A stretch of DNA of 64,000 nt from Candidatus Nitricoxidireducens bremensis (GTDB taxonomy: Bacteria > Pseudomonadota > Gammaproteobacteria > Burkholderiales > Rhodocyclaceae): NCBI GenBank assembly GCA_030247725.1, contig JAOTRT010000011.1, positions 62,001 through 126,000 on the forward strand, given 5' to 3'. A program made the translations under genes and the position numbers. The notes under the pieces were generated by a model, which was given only the letters and a program-made list of their open reading frames with translations, ran no database searches and was not told the DNA's origin. The first letter of the stretch is position 1. Each line of letters begins with the position of its first letter. Of the stretch, positions 50,584 through 59,957 are shown piece after piece.

Positions 50584-51762
50584 CTACTTCGGTGCATATC
50601 CCAGGGGCATCAATGCCCACATGCGCCCCTTCTGCTTCATGCGTCCGGCCAGGGCGCCGGCTTCGGGTCCGCTGCCCCAGTAGAAATCGGCCCGCACGGC
50701 GCCGCGGATCGCGCCGCCGGTGTCCTGGGCCACCATCAGGCGTTGCAGGGGGCGGGGGTCGTCCGGCCAGGTGGTGGCGAGGAACACGGGCACACCCAGG
50801 GGCACGGAGCGCGGGTCCACGGCGATGCTGCGTTCGGGCGTCAGGGGCAGTCCCATGGCACCGGGCGGACCCGAGCCTTCGGCCGGCAATTCGCGGAAGA
50901 AGACCAGGCTGGGATTCGCGTTCATGAGTTCCTGGACCCGCCGGGGATTGGCCTTGGCCCAGGCCTTGATGCCCTGCATGGAGGCCTGGCCCGACTGCAG
51001 CTCGCCCTGGTCGATGAGCCAACGGCCGATGGAGCGGTAGGGATGGCCGTTCTGGTCGGCGTAGCCGAGCCGCAGGCGGGAGCCGTCGTCGAGCTGCACC
51101 TGGCCGGAACCCTGGATCTGCATGAAGAAGAAGTCGAGGGCGTCGTCGAGCCAGAGGATCGCGTCCGTCGCGCGCCCTTCCTCCTGCTGGCTCCATTCGG
51201 CGCGGGACCAGTAGGGCACCAGCTTGCGGCCCTCGATGCGTCCCCGCAGCCGCATGTGCTTGAGCTCGGGATAAAGGTCGGCCAGTTCGACGGTGATCAT
51301 GTCCCCGGGCGGCGCGAACACCGGGTGAACGTAGGGCTTGCCGAAGCTCCGGCTGCCCCGCAGTACCGGTTCGTAGTAGCCGGTCACCAGGCCCTCCCGG
51401 TTGCCGTCCGGGTTCACGAGCTGCCAGGGGCTCAGCCGCGCCTCGAACCAGGCCTTGAGGTCGATGCCGTTCGCCACGCTGCGGGCATCGGCGCAGACGG
51501 CGCGCCAGATCGCCTGCTTTTCCAGCCTGACGCAGGAAGTCCTGAAGGCCTCGAAGGCCGGCCGCAGATCGTCGGCCTCCCAGCCGGGCAGGTCGCTCCA
51601 GGCTGCGGGTTGCAGGGGTTTTTCCGGCGGCTTGGCGGGTTCGGCGCCGGGGCAGGCCGCACAGGGCGCGCAGGGGGCGCAGCCCTCGCCGCGGGGTGCC
51701 TGGGGTGTCGACGCACAGCCGCCGAGGGCCAGCAATAGAAGGGAAAAGAGGAGGGTGCGCAA
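50584..51762 (-). CDS. mltA: Membrane-bound lytic murein transglycosylase A
   Basis: A 392-residue outer-membrane lipoprotein (signal LLFSLLLLALGGC). The MltA domain includes LVTGYYEPVLRGSRSFGKPY and FFMQIQGSGQVQLDDGSRLR. The 3D domain at the C-terminus has IAVDPRSVPLGVPVFL and VAQDTGGAIRGAVRADFYWG, holding the catalytic Asp. It cleaves glycan strands to 1,6-anhydro products. Confidence 0.95.
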   Translation of the reverse strand: MRTLLFSLLLLALGGCASTPQAPRGEGCAPCAPCAACPGAEPAKPPEKPLQPAAWSDLPGWEADDLRPAFEAFRTSCVRLEKQAIWRAVCADARSVANGIDLKAWFEARLSPWQLVNPDGNREGLVTGYYEPVLRGSRSFGKPYVHPVFAPPGDMITVELADLYPELKHMRLRGRIEGRKLVPYWSRAEWSQQEEGRATDAILWLDDALDFFFMQIQGSGQVQLDDGSRLRLGYADQNGHPYRSIGRWLIDQGELQSGQASMQGIKAWAKANPRRVQELMNANPSLVFFRELPAEGSGPPGAMGLPLTPERSIAVDPRSVPLGVPVFLATTWPDDPRPLQRLMVAQDTGGAIRGAVRADFYWGSGPEAGALAGRMKQKGRMWALMPLGYAPK

Positions 51763-51814
51763 TCTGATACATTCCGGGTTGTGTTTCGAACCCCAAGCTT
51801 AACCGAGATGCGTC

Positions 51815-51907
51815 ATGTGGGCATGGCTGCTGGAACTGGGAATTCCGCTCGTTCTCCTGCTGATCCTGTGGCGCGTCTGGCCCAAAGACAATGACCGACC
51901 TGACTAG
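51815..51907 (+). CDS. 30-residue single-span membrane peptide
   Basis: The frame WAWLLELGIPLVLLLILWRV is followed by a charged tail (WPKDNDRPD). It starts at ATG 51815 and overlaps the start of the DUF815 ATPase gene by 17 bp. One hydrophobic helix with a positive-to-acidic end is typical of bacterial small membrane proteins. Too short for routine gene calling, so moderate confidence. Confidence 0.55.
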   Translation: MWAWLLELGIPLVLLLILWRVWPKDNDRPD

Positions 51908-52760
51908 GCTCATCGAACGCGCCGAAGCCGTCCTGGCGCGGCTGGAAGCGACGCTGCCCGCCCCGGCGCCGGCCCCGGACTGGCAGGCCCAGGCTTTCCG
52001 CTGGCGCCGCCGCAACGGCCGCGGCTTCCTGGAAGCCGTGCACCATCCCCACCGCATCCGCCTCGAAGACCTCTGCGGCATCGAGGAGCAGAAGGAGCGC
52101 CTGGAACAGAACACGCGCCAGTTCGTCGCCGGCCGCAGCGCCAACAACGTGCTGCTCACGGGGGCCCGCGGCACGGGCAAGTCCTCCCTCGTGAAGGGCG
52201 CCCTGAACCGCTTCGCCGCCGACGGCCTGCGCCTCATCGAGGTGGACCGCAACGACCTCGTGGACCTGCCGGAGATCGTGGAATTGATCGCCCCGCGGCC
52301 GGAACGCTTCGTCATCTTCTGCGACGACCTGTCCTTCGAGGCTTCCGAACCCGGCTACAAGGCCCTCAAGTCGGCCCTCGACGGCTCCATCGCCGGCACG
52401 CCCGACAACCTGCTGATCTACGCCACTTCCAACCGGCGCCACCTGATGCCGGAATCCATGGCCGAGAACCTGGAAGTGCAGCGGGGCGGCGGCGGCGAGA
52501 TCCACCCCGGCGAAACCACCGAGGAGAAGGTGTCCCTGTCGGAGCGCTTCGGCCTCTGGCTCTCCTTCTACCCCTTCGACCAGGACCATTACCTGGAAAT
52601 CTGCTGCCACTGGCTCCAGGTCTTCGGCCTCACCCGCCGCCAGGCCCTGGCAGCCCGCCAGGAGGCCCTCCAGTGGTCCCTGATGCGGGGCGCCCGCAGC
52701 GGACGCATCGCCTGGCAGTTCGCCCGCGACTACGCCGGAAAAAAGGCGAAGCGGAAATGA
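51891..52760 (+). CDS. DUF815 AAA ATPase
   Basis: A 289-residue P-loop ATPase of the DUF815 family. Walker A is NVLLTGARGTGKSSLVKG, Walker B is RFVIFCDDLSFE and a sensor-like stretch NLLIYATSNRRHLMPE follows. The family is conserved in Proteobacteria but its client is not known. The stop overlaps the start of the Nudix gene (ATGA). Confidence 0.92.
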   Translation: MTDLTRLIERAEAVLARLEATLPAPAPAPDWQAQAFRWRRRNGRGFLEAVHHPHRIRLEDLCGIEEQKERLEQNTRQFVAGRSANNVLLTGARGTGKSSLVKGALNRFAADGLRLIEVDRNDLVDLPEIVELIAPRPERFVIFCDDLSFEASEPGYKALKSALDGSIAGTPDNLLIYATSNRRHLMPESMAENLEVQRGGGGEIHPGETTEEKVSLSERFGLWLSFYPFDQDHYLEICCHWLQVFGLTRRQALAARQEALQWSLMRGARSGRIAWQFARDYAGKKAKRK

Positions 52761-53701
52761 GGAAGGTCGTCGAAGTCGCCGCCGCAGTGATCCTGCGGCC
52801 GGATGGCGCCTTTCTGCTCGGCCAACGGGCCCCCGGCACCTTCTATCCCGGCTACTGGGAGTTCCCCGGCGGCAAGGTGGAGCCGGGCGAAACGCCCCGT
52901 GACGCCCTGGTACGGGAACTCCACGAGGAACTCGGCATCGAGGTGCGGACGGCCTACCCGTGGGTGGTGCGCGAATACGTCTATGAACACGCCCATGTGC
53001 GCCTGCATTTCTTCCGCGTCCCCGAATGGCGCGGCGAACTGCAAGACCACGTGCACACGGCGCTGGAATGGCAGCAGCCGGGCCGCACCAGCGTGGCGCC
53101 CATGCTGCCGGCCAACGCCCCGGTGCTGGCGGCCCTGGCGCTGCCGGACTTCTACGGCATCACCCACGCCGGCGAGATCGGCGCCGCCGCCCAACTGGCC
53201 GCCCTCGACCGGGCCCTGGCCTCAGGTCTGCGCCTCGTGCAACTGCGGGAACCCCTGCTGGCGCCGGCGGAGCGGAGCGCCTTCGCCCGCGCCGCCATCG
53301 AACAATGCCGCCGGGCCGGCGCCCGCGTCCTGGTGAACGGCGACGGCGAACTGGCGCGGACCAGCGGCGCCGACGGCATCCACCTACCCGCGGCCCTGCT
53401 CATGCAAACGGCCGCCCGACCCGATTTTCCGCTGGTGGGGGCCTCCTGCCACACGCGAGAGGAACTGGAACACGCGGCAAGCCTGGCGTTGGATTTCGCG
53501 GTGCTCGGTCCCGTGCAGGCGACGACCACCCATCCGGGCCGGGCAGGCATCGGCTGGCCGGCCTTCGCCGCGGCCATCGCCGACTGTGCCGTGCCGGTCT
53601 ATGCCCTCGGCGGCATGGCTGGCGCCGACCTGCCGGCTGCGCTGGCGGCGGGCGCCCAGGGCATCGCGGCGATCCGCGCCGCCTGGGATCAGGACTCCTG
53701 A
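52757..53701 (+). CDS. Nudix hydrolase fused to a ThiE-like domain
   Basis: A 314-residue two-domain protein. The first half is a MutT-type Nudix hydrolase with the box [20 protein letters not shown] then ELG (residues 35-58), expected to clear 8-oxo-dGTP or a similar nucleotide. The second half (from about residue 130) is a thiamine-phosphate-synthase-like TIM barrel ([49 protein letters not shown]). This fusion is widespread in beta- and gammaproteobacteria; the ThiE part usually does not replace true ThiE. Confidence 0.92.
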   Translation: MRKVVEVAAAVILRPDGAFLLGQRAPGTFYPGYWEFPGGKVEPGETPRDALVRELHEELGIEVRTAYPWVVREYVYEHAHVRLHFFRVPEWRGELQDHVHTALEWQQPGRTSVAPMLPANAPVLAALALPDFYGITHAGEIGAAAQLAALDRALASGLRLVQLREPLLAPAERSAFARAAIEQCRRAGARVLVNGDGELARTSGADGIHLPAALLMQTAARPDFPLVGASCHTREELEHAASLALDFAVLGPVQATTTHPGRAGIGWPAFAAAIADCAVPVYALGGMAGADLPAALAAGAQGIAAIRAAWDQDS

Positions 53702-53883
53702 TCGGACAGCTTGTCGGTATCCTCGACCGCCGCCACGCGATACTCGCCCGCCGCCCAGGCGCCCAGGTCCATCTGCCGGCAGCGTTCGGAACAGAAGGGG
53801 CGGTAGCGGTTCCCGGGAACCCAGGCCACAAGCTTGCCGCAGGCCGGGCAGGCCACCTGGGGCGGCGATTTCCTTTCTTCCAT
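53689..53883 (-). CDS. yacG: DNA gyrase inhibitor / zinc protein YacG
   Basis: A 64-residue zinc protein with four cysteines in the YacG pattern (VACPACGKL and [20 protein letters not shown]). Binds gyrase in E. coli. It overlaps the end of the convergent Nudix/ThiE gene by 13 bp. Start and length are typical. Confidence 0.94.
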   Translation of the reverse strand: MEERKSPPQVACPACGKLVAWVPGNRYRPFCSERCRQMDLGAWAAGEYRVAAVEDTDKLSDQES

Positions 53884-53884
53884 G

Positions 53885-54259
53885 CTAGGCGATGCTCGAC
53901 ATGGCGCGCTTGTCGATGACCTTCTGCAGGATGCTGCGCCCCTTGCCCTTGAAGTTGAGGAAATGGATGCCGCAGCGGAACTGGCATTTGCCGGCAGCGA
54001 GGACCGTATAGACCATCTGCGCCTTCACCTCCACCAGGGGCTTGCGGCCGTTGGGGCGCTCGGTCGGCGTCGACAGCAGGATGGTGACGGGGACATCGGA
54101 GAACACGTTGTGATCGGTGAGGATGGAGCACCCCGACATGGACAGGTCGTGGGTGATCCCATGATAGGTCTGCTGATGCTCCGTGGCATCGAAGACGATG
54201 GCCACCGGCCAGTGGAAGGGGAAGCGTTTTTCCTTGCGTTGATCGATGTTGTCAGCCAT
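53885..54259 (-). CDS. PilZ-domain protein (c-di-GMP binding)
   Basis: A 124-residue single PilZ domain. The two ligand motifs are visible: [10 protein letters not shown] (RxxxR) near the N-terminus and [13 protein letters not shown] (D/NxSxxG) around residue 40. It ends with a helix ([15 protein letters not shown]). It likely binds cyclic di-GMP, linking to the HD-GYP gene elsewhere in the window. ATG 54259 is chosen; a longer upstream reading has no ribosome site. Confidence 0.88.
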   Translation of the reverse strand: MADNIDQRKEKRFPFHWPVAIVFDATEHQQTYHGITHDLSMSGCSILTDHNVFSDVPVTILLSTPTERPNGRKPLVEVKAQMVYTVLAAGKCQFRCGIHFLNFKGKGRSILQKVIDKRAMSSIA

Positions 54260-54498
54260 GGGAGAGTCGTGTGCCCGCGGGTGTCGCGAACCGGAAAATG
54301 CCAGCGACATGAATTGTCGCAGATGCGGCCGCCAATGGGCCGCGCGAAGACCGCAATCATACACGCCGACCATGGCGGTTTTCTTGCGGCGCAGCGCTTG
54401 ACCGCTCAGGGATGGCAGAAGGCGAGAAGTAAAACAGCCGCGATCGACTGTGCCGCAAAGTGCCGAGTTGTCATTTATCCGCGTCGCCTTGCCGACGC

Positions 54499-54810
54499 TC
54501 AGGCGGTGACCATCACGGCGCGGCGCACTTTCGGCTTGCCGGCCTTGCGCGCCTGCCATAGATCATAGGCGGCCTGTTGCGCGATCCACAGATCGGCGCG
54601 CCCGCCGTTTTCCACTCCCAACCAGCCTTCGAGACGTAGCGCCATTTCGGGAGAGATGGCGGCCCGGCCATTCAGGACACGCGACAGGGCGGCGCGGGTA
54701 ACGCCTAGCTGGTCCGCCGCGTCGGTAACGGTCAGGCCCAGCGCCGGCAATACGTCCTCCCGGAGCGTTTCGCCGGGATGCGATGGGCCATGAATGCGCG
54801 TCATGTTCAT
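54499..54810 (-). CDS. higA: HigA-type antitoxin
   Basis: A 103-residue HTH antitoxin: RIHGPSHPGETLREDVLPAL, the helix-turn-helix LTVTDAADQLGVTRAALSRV, then LNGRAAISPEMALRLEGWLG. It lies 5 bp downstream of the higB toxin, the usual toxin-first order. It neutralises HigB and represses the pair. Confidence 0.93.
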   Translation of the reverse strand: MNMTRIHGPSHPGETLREDVLPALGLTVTDAADQLGVTRAALSRVLNGRAAISPEMALRLEGWLGVENGGRADLWIAQQAAYDLWQARKAGKPKVRRAVMVTA

Positions 54811-54815
54811 TGCTC

Positions 54816-55085
54816 CTAGTGGTAGTCCTGATAGTCGACCAGCACGGCGTCCGTACCCTCGAATGTGAAAGTCATACGCCAGTTGCCATTCACCCAAACC
54901 GACCAATGCCCATTCGTCAGGGGGTGCAGCTTCCAGCCGGGCAGGTTCATGTCGTCGGGACCAGCCGCCACATCGAGGCGGACCAGTTGCCGTTTCAGTC
55001 GTTCCGCATGATGAGGCTGAATACCGGCCTTGCTACCCGTCTCGAAAAAGGTTTGCAGTCCTTTATGGCGGAATGTCTTTATCAC
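54816..55085 (-). CDS. higB: HigB-type mRNA interferase toxin
   Basis: An 89-residue RelE/HigB-fold toxin beginning IKTFRHKGLQTFFETGSKAG and ending with the conserved core GHWSVWVNGNWRMTFTFEG and VDYQDYH. It cleaves mRNA on ribosomes in studied members. First gene of the pair; the promoter should lie in the 126 bp upstream. Confidence 0.93.
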   Translation of the reverse strand: MIKTFRHKGLQTFFETGSKAGIQPHHAERLKRQLVRLDVAAGPDDMNLPGWKLHPLTNGHWSVWVNGNWRMTFTFEGTDAVLVDYQDYH

Positions 55086-55211
55086 GGGGGCAAGTGTATA
55101 GCGTTACGCTACAGACAACAAGCTGCTTGCAGGCATACCGAGGCACACAAGCCCCGCAACAGCCGGGCTCCCGGCTTGTTCCGGCGCCGTCCTGCGACGC
55201 CCCGAAAATCG

Positions 55212-55967
55212 CTACAGATTACAGAAGGTGAGCTCGAAGGCCACATCCGCCTCGGCCAGCTTGGGCCGCAGGTCGGTGTCGGGCGTGAGGAAGCGGATAT
55301 TGAGGGCGTACTTGTTGGCGCCGATTTCGGGCACGTAGGGATCGGTGCGCCGCAGGCGCAGGCGGATCATCTGGGCCGTGCGGCCGGCCAGCATGAGCTG
55401 GTAGTTGCCGCGTGCCGCCATCTGGGCCTCCGGCCGGCCCGAGGCCCGCAGCAGGCGCAGCACGATGGCGATACCCTGGCGGATCGGCAGCATGGGCCCG
55501 ACCCAGCCGGACAGGTCGTTCTTGCGCAGGGCGGCATCCCGGTTGAGCCAGAAATGGTAGGAAGGCAGGTCGAACTCGCAAACGCCGCCGGGAATGCCGG
55601 CCCGGTTCTTGATGCTCATCAGCCATTCGTTTTCCCGCAGGTAGTGGCCGATCTTGCCCTGCATCGCCAGCATGGCGGCGGAGGCCTGCTCGATCTCGTA
55701 AAGGGCGCCTGAGAGGGCCTCTTCGGAAATCTCGGGATTGTTGCGGAAGGAAAGCAGTATCTGGCGCTGGCGTTCGAGTTCCTGCACAAGATCGAACTTG
55801 AGGTCGGCGCGGCCGGCAACTTCAAGGATTTCGAACAGGGTGACGAGGGCCACATGATGGTCCTCGGGGTCGTCCGCCTCGACGAAGTGCATGACCTTGT
55901 CGAACAAGTCCTCCAGGCGCAGCAGTGTGCGGATGCGCTCGCTCAGGGGGTACTCGTATGTGATCAC
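55212..55967 (-). CDS. zapD: Cell division protein ZapD
   Basis: A 251-residue FtsZ-bundling protein. Recognisable parts are the N-terminal helical domain (YEYPLSERIRTLLRLEDLFD) and the C-terminal beta domain (DLPSYHFWLNRDAALRKNDL, NYQLMLAGRTAQMIRLRLRR). Lies 70 bp after coaE on the same strand, a standard betaproteobacterial neighbourhood. Confidence 0.96.
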   Translation of the reverse strand: MITYEYPLSERIRTLLRLEDLFDKVMHFVEADDPEDHHVALVTLFEILEVAGRADLKFDLVQELERQRQILLSFRNNPEISEEALSGALYEIEQASAAMLAMQGKIGHYLRENEWLMSIKNRAGIPGGVCEFDLPSYHFWLNRDAALRKNDLSGWVGPMLPIRQGIAIVLRLLRASGRPEAQMAARGNYQLMLAGRTAQMIRLRLRRTDPYVPEIGANKYALNIRFLTPDTDLRPKLAEADVAFELTFCNL

Positions 55968-56037
55968 GCGCCGGCCCTTGGAAAAATTCGGGCAATTCTG
56001 AACGATTCCCCGGAAAAGCTCAACTTGCTCTATGAAT

Positions 56038-56646
56038 TCAGGCTAAAGACAGGTAGCGCCGGTGCAGTTCATCCACCTGCCGGCGCAGCCCGTCCAGGTC
56101 GCCGCCGTTGTCGATGAGGTCATCGGCCGCCCGGCGACGGGCCTCCGGGCTGGCCTGGGCGGCCATGATGCGGCGGACCTCGCCCGGCTCCAGGCCGCTG
56201 CGGGAGACGACCCGGTCGATGCGGGTCTCCTCGTCGCACTCGACGACGACGACGCGACCCACCCGCTGCCGGTAGTCGCCGGACTCCACCAGCAGGGGTA
56301 CCACCAGCACCACGTAGGGCGCGCCGGCCGCCAGGGCGGCGGCCGTCCGCCGCTCGGCCTCGGCGCGGATCAGGGGGTGGAGGATGGCCTCCAGGCGATG
56401 GCGGGCGGGCGGATCGGCGAACACCAGGGCGCGCATGGCCGCCCGGTCGAGCCGGCCGTCCGCGGACAGGATGCCGTCGCCGAAGGCGGCGCGCAGGGCG
56501 GCCAGGCCGGCGCCGGCGGGGCCGGTCAGTTCATGGGCGATGGCGTCGGTATCGACGACCGCCGCGCCGAGGGCGGCGAACCGCTCCGCGGCGGCGCTCT
56601 TGCCGCTGCCGATGCCGCCGGTCAGGCCGACGACCAGGCCGCTCAT
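56038..56646 (-). CDS. coaE: Dephospho-CoA kinase
   Basis: Last step of coenzyme A synthesis. The 202 residues start with the P-loop VGLTGGIGSGKSAAAERFAA, then DTDAIAHEL. The lid and helical region includes VVVVECDEETRIDRVVSRSG. The start overlaps the stop of the SPOR gene (ATGA). pilD, which often precedes coaE, is absent here. Confidence 0.96.
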   Translation of the reverse strand: MSGLVVGLTGGIGSGKSAAAERFAALGAAVVDTDAIAHELTGPAGAGLAALRAAFGDGILSADGRLDRAAMRALVFADPPARHRLEAILHPLIRAEAERRTAAALAAGAPYVVLVVPLLVESGDYRQRVGRVVVVECDEETRIDRVVSRSGLEPGEVRRIMAAQASPEARRRAADDLIDNGGDLDGLRRQVDELHRRYLSLA

Positions 56647-57272
56647 TTGCAGTCGACCACCGTCGCCGCCGAAGTGCCGAGCAGAGCGGCCAGCCGCTTG
56701 TGCAACACGTCCTCGGCGCCGCGGGCTTCCAGAACGGCCGTGGCCGGTGTTCCGGCCAGCGGGTCCACGTGGGCCGAACGCACGCCCTTCCGGTTGAGCT
56801 TCTGGAGCAGGTCGTTCGCCCCGGCCTCGCTGTCAGCGGCGCCCAGGTGAAGGGAGAACGCCCCCGCCTCTCCCGACACCACCTGAAAATCGGCAACGCC
56901 GAGCTGCTTCAGCTCGCCGGCCTTCTTGTCGGCCAAGGCCTTGTTGGGCAGGGGACCGATGCTGACGCGATAGCTGGTTTCCCCGGCAGCGGTCACGACG
57001 GCCGCAAGGCCGCTGTCCCCTTCCTGAAGCCCTTTCTGGAGTCCCTCGGCTTCCGCCTGGGCCAGGCCCTCCACCCGCAGGCAGACCTGGCGGGCGGGCG
57101 GTTTGGCTGCCGTGGGCTGCTGTCCGATCCTGAGCTGCTCCGGATTCAGTTGCTCCTGCAGGCGCTGGGGTTCCCGGCCCTCGCTGCGGGCGCCGAAATA
57201 GCCCTGGCCCCAGGCGAACAGGACGAGGTTCACCAGGACCAGGAGGAAGAACAGGGCCCGCGACAAGGGCAT
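56643..57272 (-). CDS. SPOR-domain inner-membrane protein
   Basis: A 209-residue protein with an N-terminal membrane anchor (LSRALFFLLVLVNLVLFAWG) and an Arg/Gln-rich linker. A SPOR-like domain lies at about residues 88-165 (ETSYRVSIGPLPNKALADKK, AGELKQLGVADFQVVSGEAG). SPOR domains bind denuded septal peptidoglycan, so a division-site role with ZapD is plausible. It follows trpB2 by 3 bp. Confidence 0.78.
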   Translation of the reverse strand: MPLSRALFFLLVLVNLVLFAWGQGYFGARSEGREPQRLQEQLNPEQLRIGQQPTAAKPPARQVCLRVEGLAQAEAEGLQKGLQEGDSGLAAVVTAAGETSYRVSIGPLPNKALADKKAGELKQLGVADFQVVSGEAGAFSLHLGAADSEAGANDLLQKLNRKGVRSAHVDPLAGTPATAVLEARGAEDVLHKRLAALLGTSAATVVDCK

Positions 57273-57275
57273 CGG

Positions 57276-58628
57276 TCAGCCGACTTTCGGCAGGTGGGCC
57301 AGGGAGGCTTCCACGGCTTCGCTCGGATAGTCGAAGTCCTCTAGCTCGCCGGCGAAGTAGCGGTCGTAGGACGCCATGTCGAAGTGGCCGTGGCCCGACA
57401 GGTTGAACAGCAGCGTCTTCGGCTCGCCGGTCTCTTTGCAGCGGATCGCCTCGTCCATGCAGGCGCGCACCGCGTGGCAGGACTCGGGCGCCGGGATGAT
57501 GCCCTCGGCGCGGGAGAAGGCGACGCCGGCCTCGAAGGTGGCGAGCTGGGGCACCGCCACCGCCTCGATGAGTTTCTCGTGGAAGAGTTGAGACACCAGG
57601 GGCGAGTCACCGTGGTAGCGCAGGCCGCCGGCGTGGATGCCCGGCGGCATGAAGTCGTGGCCCAGGGTGTACATCTTCATCAAGGGCGTGAAGCCGGTGG
57701 CGTCGCCGTAGTCGTAGGCATAGACGCCGCGGGTCAGGGTCGGGCAGGACGTCGGCTCCACGGCCACCAGGCGCACCTGCTTGCCCGCCGCCTTGTCGGC
57801 AAGGAAGGGGAAGGCGATGCCGGCGAAGTTGGAACCGCCGCCACAGGGGGCGAAGATCATGTCGGGATATTCGCCCACCTTCGCGAGCTGTTTCTTGGCT
57901 TCCAGGCCGATCACCGTCTGGTGCAGCAACACGTGGTTGAGCACGGAGCCCAGCGCGTACTTGGTGTCGGCGCGGGAGGCGGCCTCCTCGACGGCCTCGG
58001 AGATGGCGATGCCGAGGGAGCCCTGGTTCTCCGGGTCGCGGGCGAGGATGTCGCGGCCGGTCTTGGTCATCTGGCTGGGGCTGGCGAAGACCTCGGCGCC
58101 CCAGGTCTGCATCATGGAGCGGCGGAAGGGCTTCTGCTGGTAGCTGATCTTCACCATGTAGATGCGCACGTCGATGCCGAACATCTGGCCGGCGAAGGCC
58201 AGGGACGAACCCCACTGGCCGGCGCCGGTCTCGGTGGTCAGGCGCTTGATGCCGGCGATCTTGTTGAGATAGGCCTGGGGGATCGCCGAGTTGGGCTTGT
58301 GGGAGCCCGTGGGCGAGACGCCCTCGTACTTGTAGTAGATCTTCGCCGGCGTGCCGAGGGCCTTCTCCAGGCGCACAGCGCGGATCAGCGGCGTCGGCCG
58401 CCAGATGCGGTAGGCCTCGCGCACCTCTTCGGGGATCGCGATCCAGCGCTCGCCCGACATCTCCTGTTCCAGCACCGTATCCGGGAAGATCACGCCCATC
58501 TGCTCCGGCCCCACGGGCTTGCCGTCCGGACCCAGCGGCGGCAGCGGCGGGTTCGGCATGTCGGCGACGACGTTGTACCAGTGGGTGGGGATCTCGTTCT
58601 CTTCGAGGTTGATGCGCGTGATGGTCAT
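57276..58628 (-). CDS. TrpB2-type tryptophan synthase beta chain (PLP enzyme)
   Basis: A 450-residue PLP enzyme of the TrpB2 / TrpB-like class, longer than TrpB1. The PLP lysine region is [20 protein letters not shown]. Substrate-binding stretches include [20 protein letters not shown] and the PLP-phosphate loop [12 protein letters not shown]. No trpA is adjacent, as is usual for TrpB2, which can condense indole and serine or phosphoserine alone. It is divergent from the 387-residue gene across 152 bp. Confidence 0.92.
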   Translation of the reverse strand: MTITRINLEENEIPTHWYNVVADMPNPPLPPLGPDGKPVGPEQMGVIFPDTVLEQEMSGERWIAIPEEVREAYRIWRPTPLIRAVRLEKALGTPAKIYYKYEGVSPTGSHKPNSAIPQAYLNKIAGIKRLTTETGAGQWGSSLAFAGQMFGIDVRIYMVKISYQQKPFRRSMMQTWGAEVFASPSQMTKTGRDILARDPENQGSLGIAISEAVEEAASRADTKYALGSVLNHVLLHQTVIGLEAKKQLAKVGEYPDMIFAPCGGGSNFAGIAFPFLADKAAGKQVRLVAVEPTSCPTLTRGVYAYDYGDATGFTPLMKMYTLGHDFMPPGIHAGGLRYHGDSPLVSQLFHEKLIEAVAVPQLATFEAGVAFSRAEGIIPAPESCHAVRACMDEAIRCKETGEPKTLLFNLSGHGHFDMASYDRYFAGELEDFDYPSEAVEASLAHLPKVG

Positions 58629-58780
58629 GCTGCTCTCCCTGAGCCTGGAAATGCAAAGGGGGCTACGTTAGCGCAAACATAGAGGGATTTGAAGCCTCCT
58701 TCATCAATCCTGATTTGCCCGGGAAGTCCCGGCCCTCTATGCTCCCCGCCACAAATCAAAAGACACAGCGAGGAGACAGC

Positions 58781-59944
58781 ATGCAATCCGGACCCAGGGA
58801 AATCGTCACCCCCTTCCGCCCGATTCCACTCGACGTCCCCGAGGGGATGGCGCCCAACGAGTTCTTCAACAGCGCCGAGAACCTGGCCGACCTGGTGAAC
58901 AACAACGGCCTGCTGCAGAACCCGGAAGGCCTGCTGCTCTACCGCAAGGCGCTGGGCCACAGCAACGAGTTCGACTGCTCGATCATCTACAACACGTCCC
59001 AGACCATCCTCGACCCCCTCGGCCGCCCGGTGCGCCGCACCCAGGTACCCGACGGCGTCAAGAACGTCTGGAACCGCATGAACCAGATCATCATCGAATA
59101 CATGCTGGAGCGTTACCCCGACCCGGCGGCCCACCTGGTGCTGGCCGGCGAGGCCAGCCTGGACGCCACCTGGCCCCTGACCTCGCCGGGCGTGCCCAGC
59201 ATCCGCATGTTGCACAACCACTTCATCGTCTTCGACAAGGAAGGGCTGCGCACGGCCCCCCTCGCCGACGAGGCCAACCCCAACCTCACCGACGGCGGCC
59301 AGCACTCCCTGTTCCAGGCCCACATGCGCGATGTCTATCGCGCCTTCTTCGACGAACTCGACCTGGAAATCCTCCAGCCCTGCCAGCAGGGCTCCTGCCG
59401 TCTTGCGCTGACGGGCTATCCGCAGGGCCTGCCGAGCTGGGAGATCGTCGGCGGCGCGAAGATGCTCAAGGAAGTGCGCTTCTGGAAGGAATACGACATC
59501 ATCCTCAAGGGCTTCATCGACTTCTACCGCACCTTCTTCAGCCAGGTATCCACGCGCAATGCGCCGCTGCCGCGGGACATCCACTTCCCGGAGCTGGTGG
59601 AGGCGAAGCTCCAGTTCAACAACGATTTCCTGAAAGCCGCGAAGATGGTGCGCGACCGCTGCATCAAGGACGCCAAGTACGCCAACGCCATCCGCTGGCA
59701 GCCGGCCTTCAAGCAACTGATCTACCGCAACGACGCCGGCAAGCTCATCGTCACCATCAGCCAGAACTCCATCGGCAACGCCATCACCGAACTGCTGGGG
59801 GTCGTCGTCAAGCGCAAACCGGACGCCGAGGCCTATGGCCGCACCGAGCCCGCGTTGATCGAGAAGCTGCTGGAGGTGCGCCGGCGCCTCGTCGAAGCCG
59901 ACCTGGGCAGCGGCGTGGCGACGGCCCAGTGGGACGCCGCCTAG
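58781..59944 (+). CDS. Uncharacterised 387-residue soluble protein
   Basis: I do not recognise this protein with confidence. It starts QSGPREIVTPFRPIPLDVPE at ATG 58781, 5 nt after GAGGAGA; a longer reading upstream has no ribosome site. No signal or membrane segment. A histidine-containing stretch RMLHNHFIVFDKEG recalls HIT-fold nucleotide-binding proteins, but the full HIT triad is not seen. The sequence is well-structured alpha/beta with no repeats. Divergent from trpB2, so the two could share a promoter region. Confidence 0.75.
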   Translation: MQSGPREIVTPFRPIPLDVPEGMAPNEFFNSAENLADLVNNNGLLQNPEGLLLYRKALGHSNEFDCSIIYNTSQTILDPLGRPVRRTQVPDGVKNVWNRMNQIIIEYMLERYPDPAAHLVLAGEASLDATWPLTSPGVPSIRMLHNHFIVFDKEGLRTAPLADEANPNLTDGGQHSLFQAHMRDVYRAFFDELDLEILQPCQQGSCRLALTGYPQGLPSWEIVGGAKMLKEVRFWKEYDIILKGFIDFYRTFFSQVSTRNAPLPRDIHFPELVEAKLQFNNDFLKAAKMVRDRCIKDAKYANAIRWQPAFKQLIYRNDAGKLIVTISQNSIGNAITELLGVVVKRKPDAEAYGRTEPALIEKLLEVRRRLVEADLGSGVATAQWDAA

Positions 59945-59957
59945 TCCGCAGGCCGCC

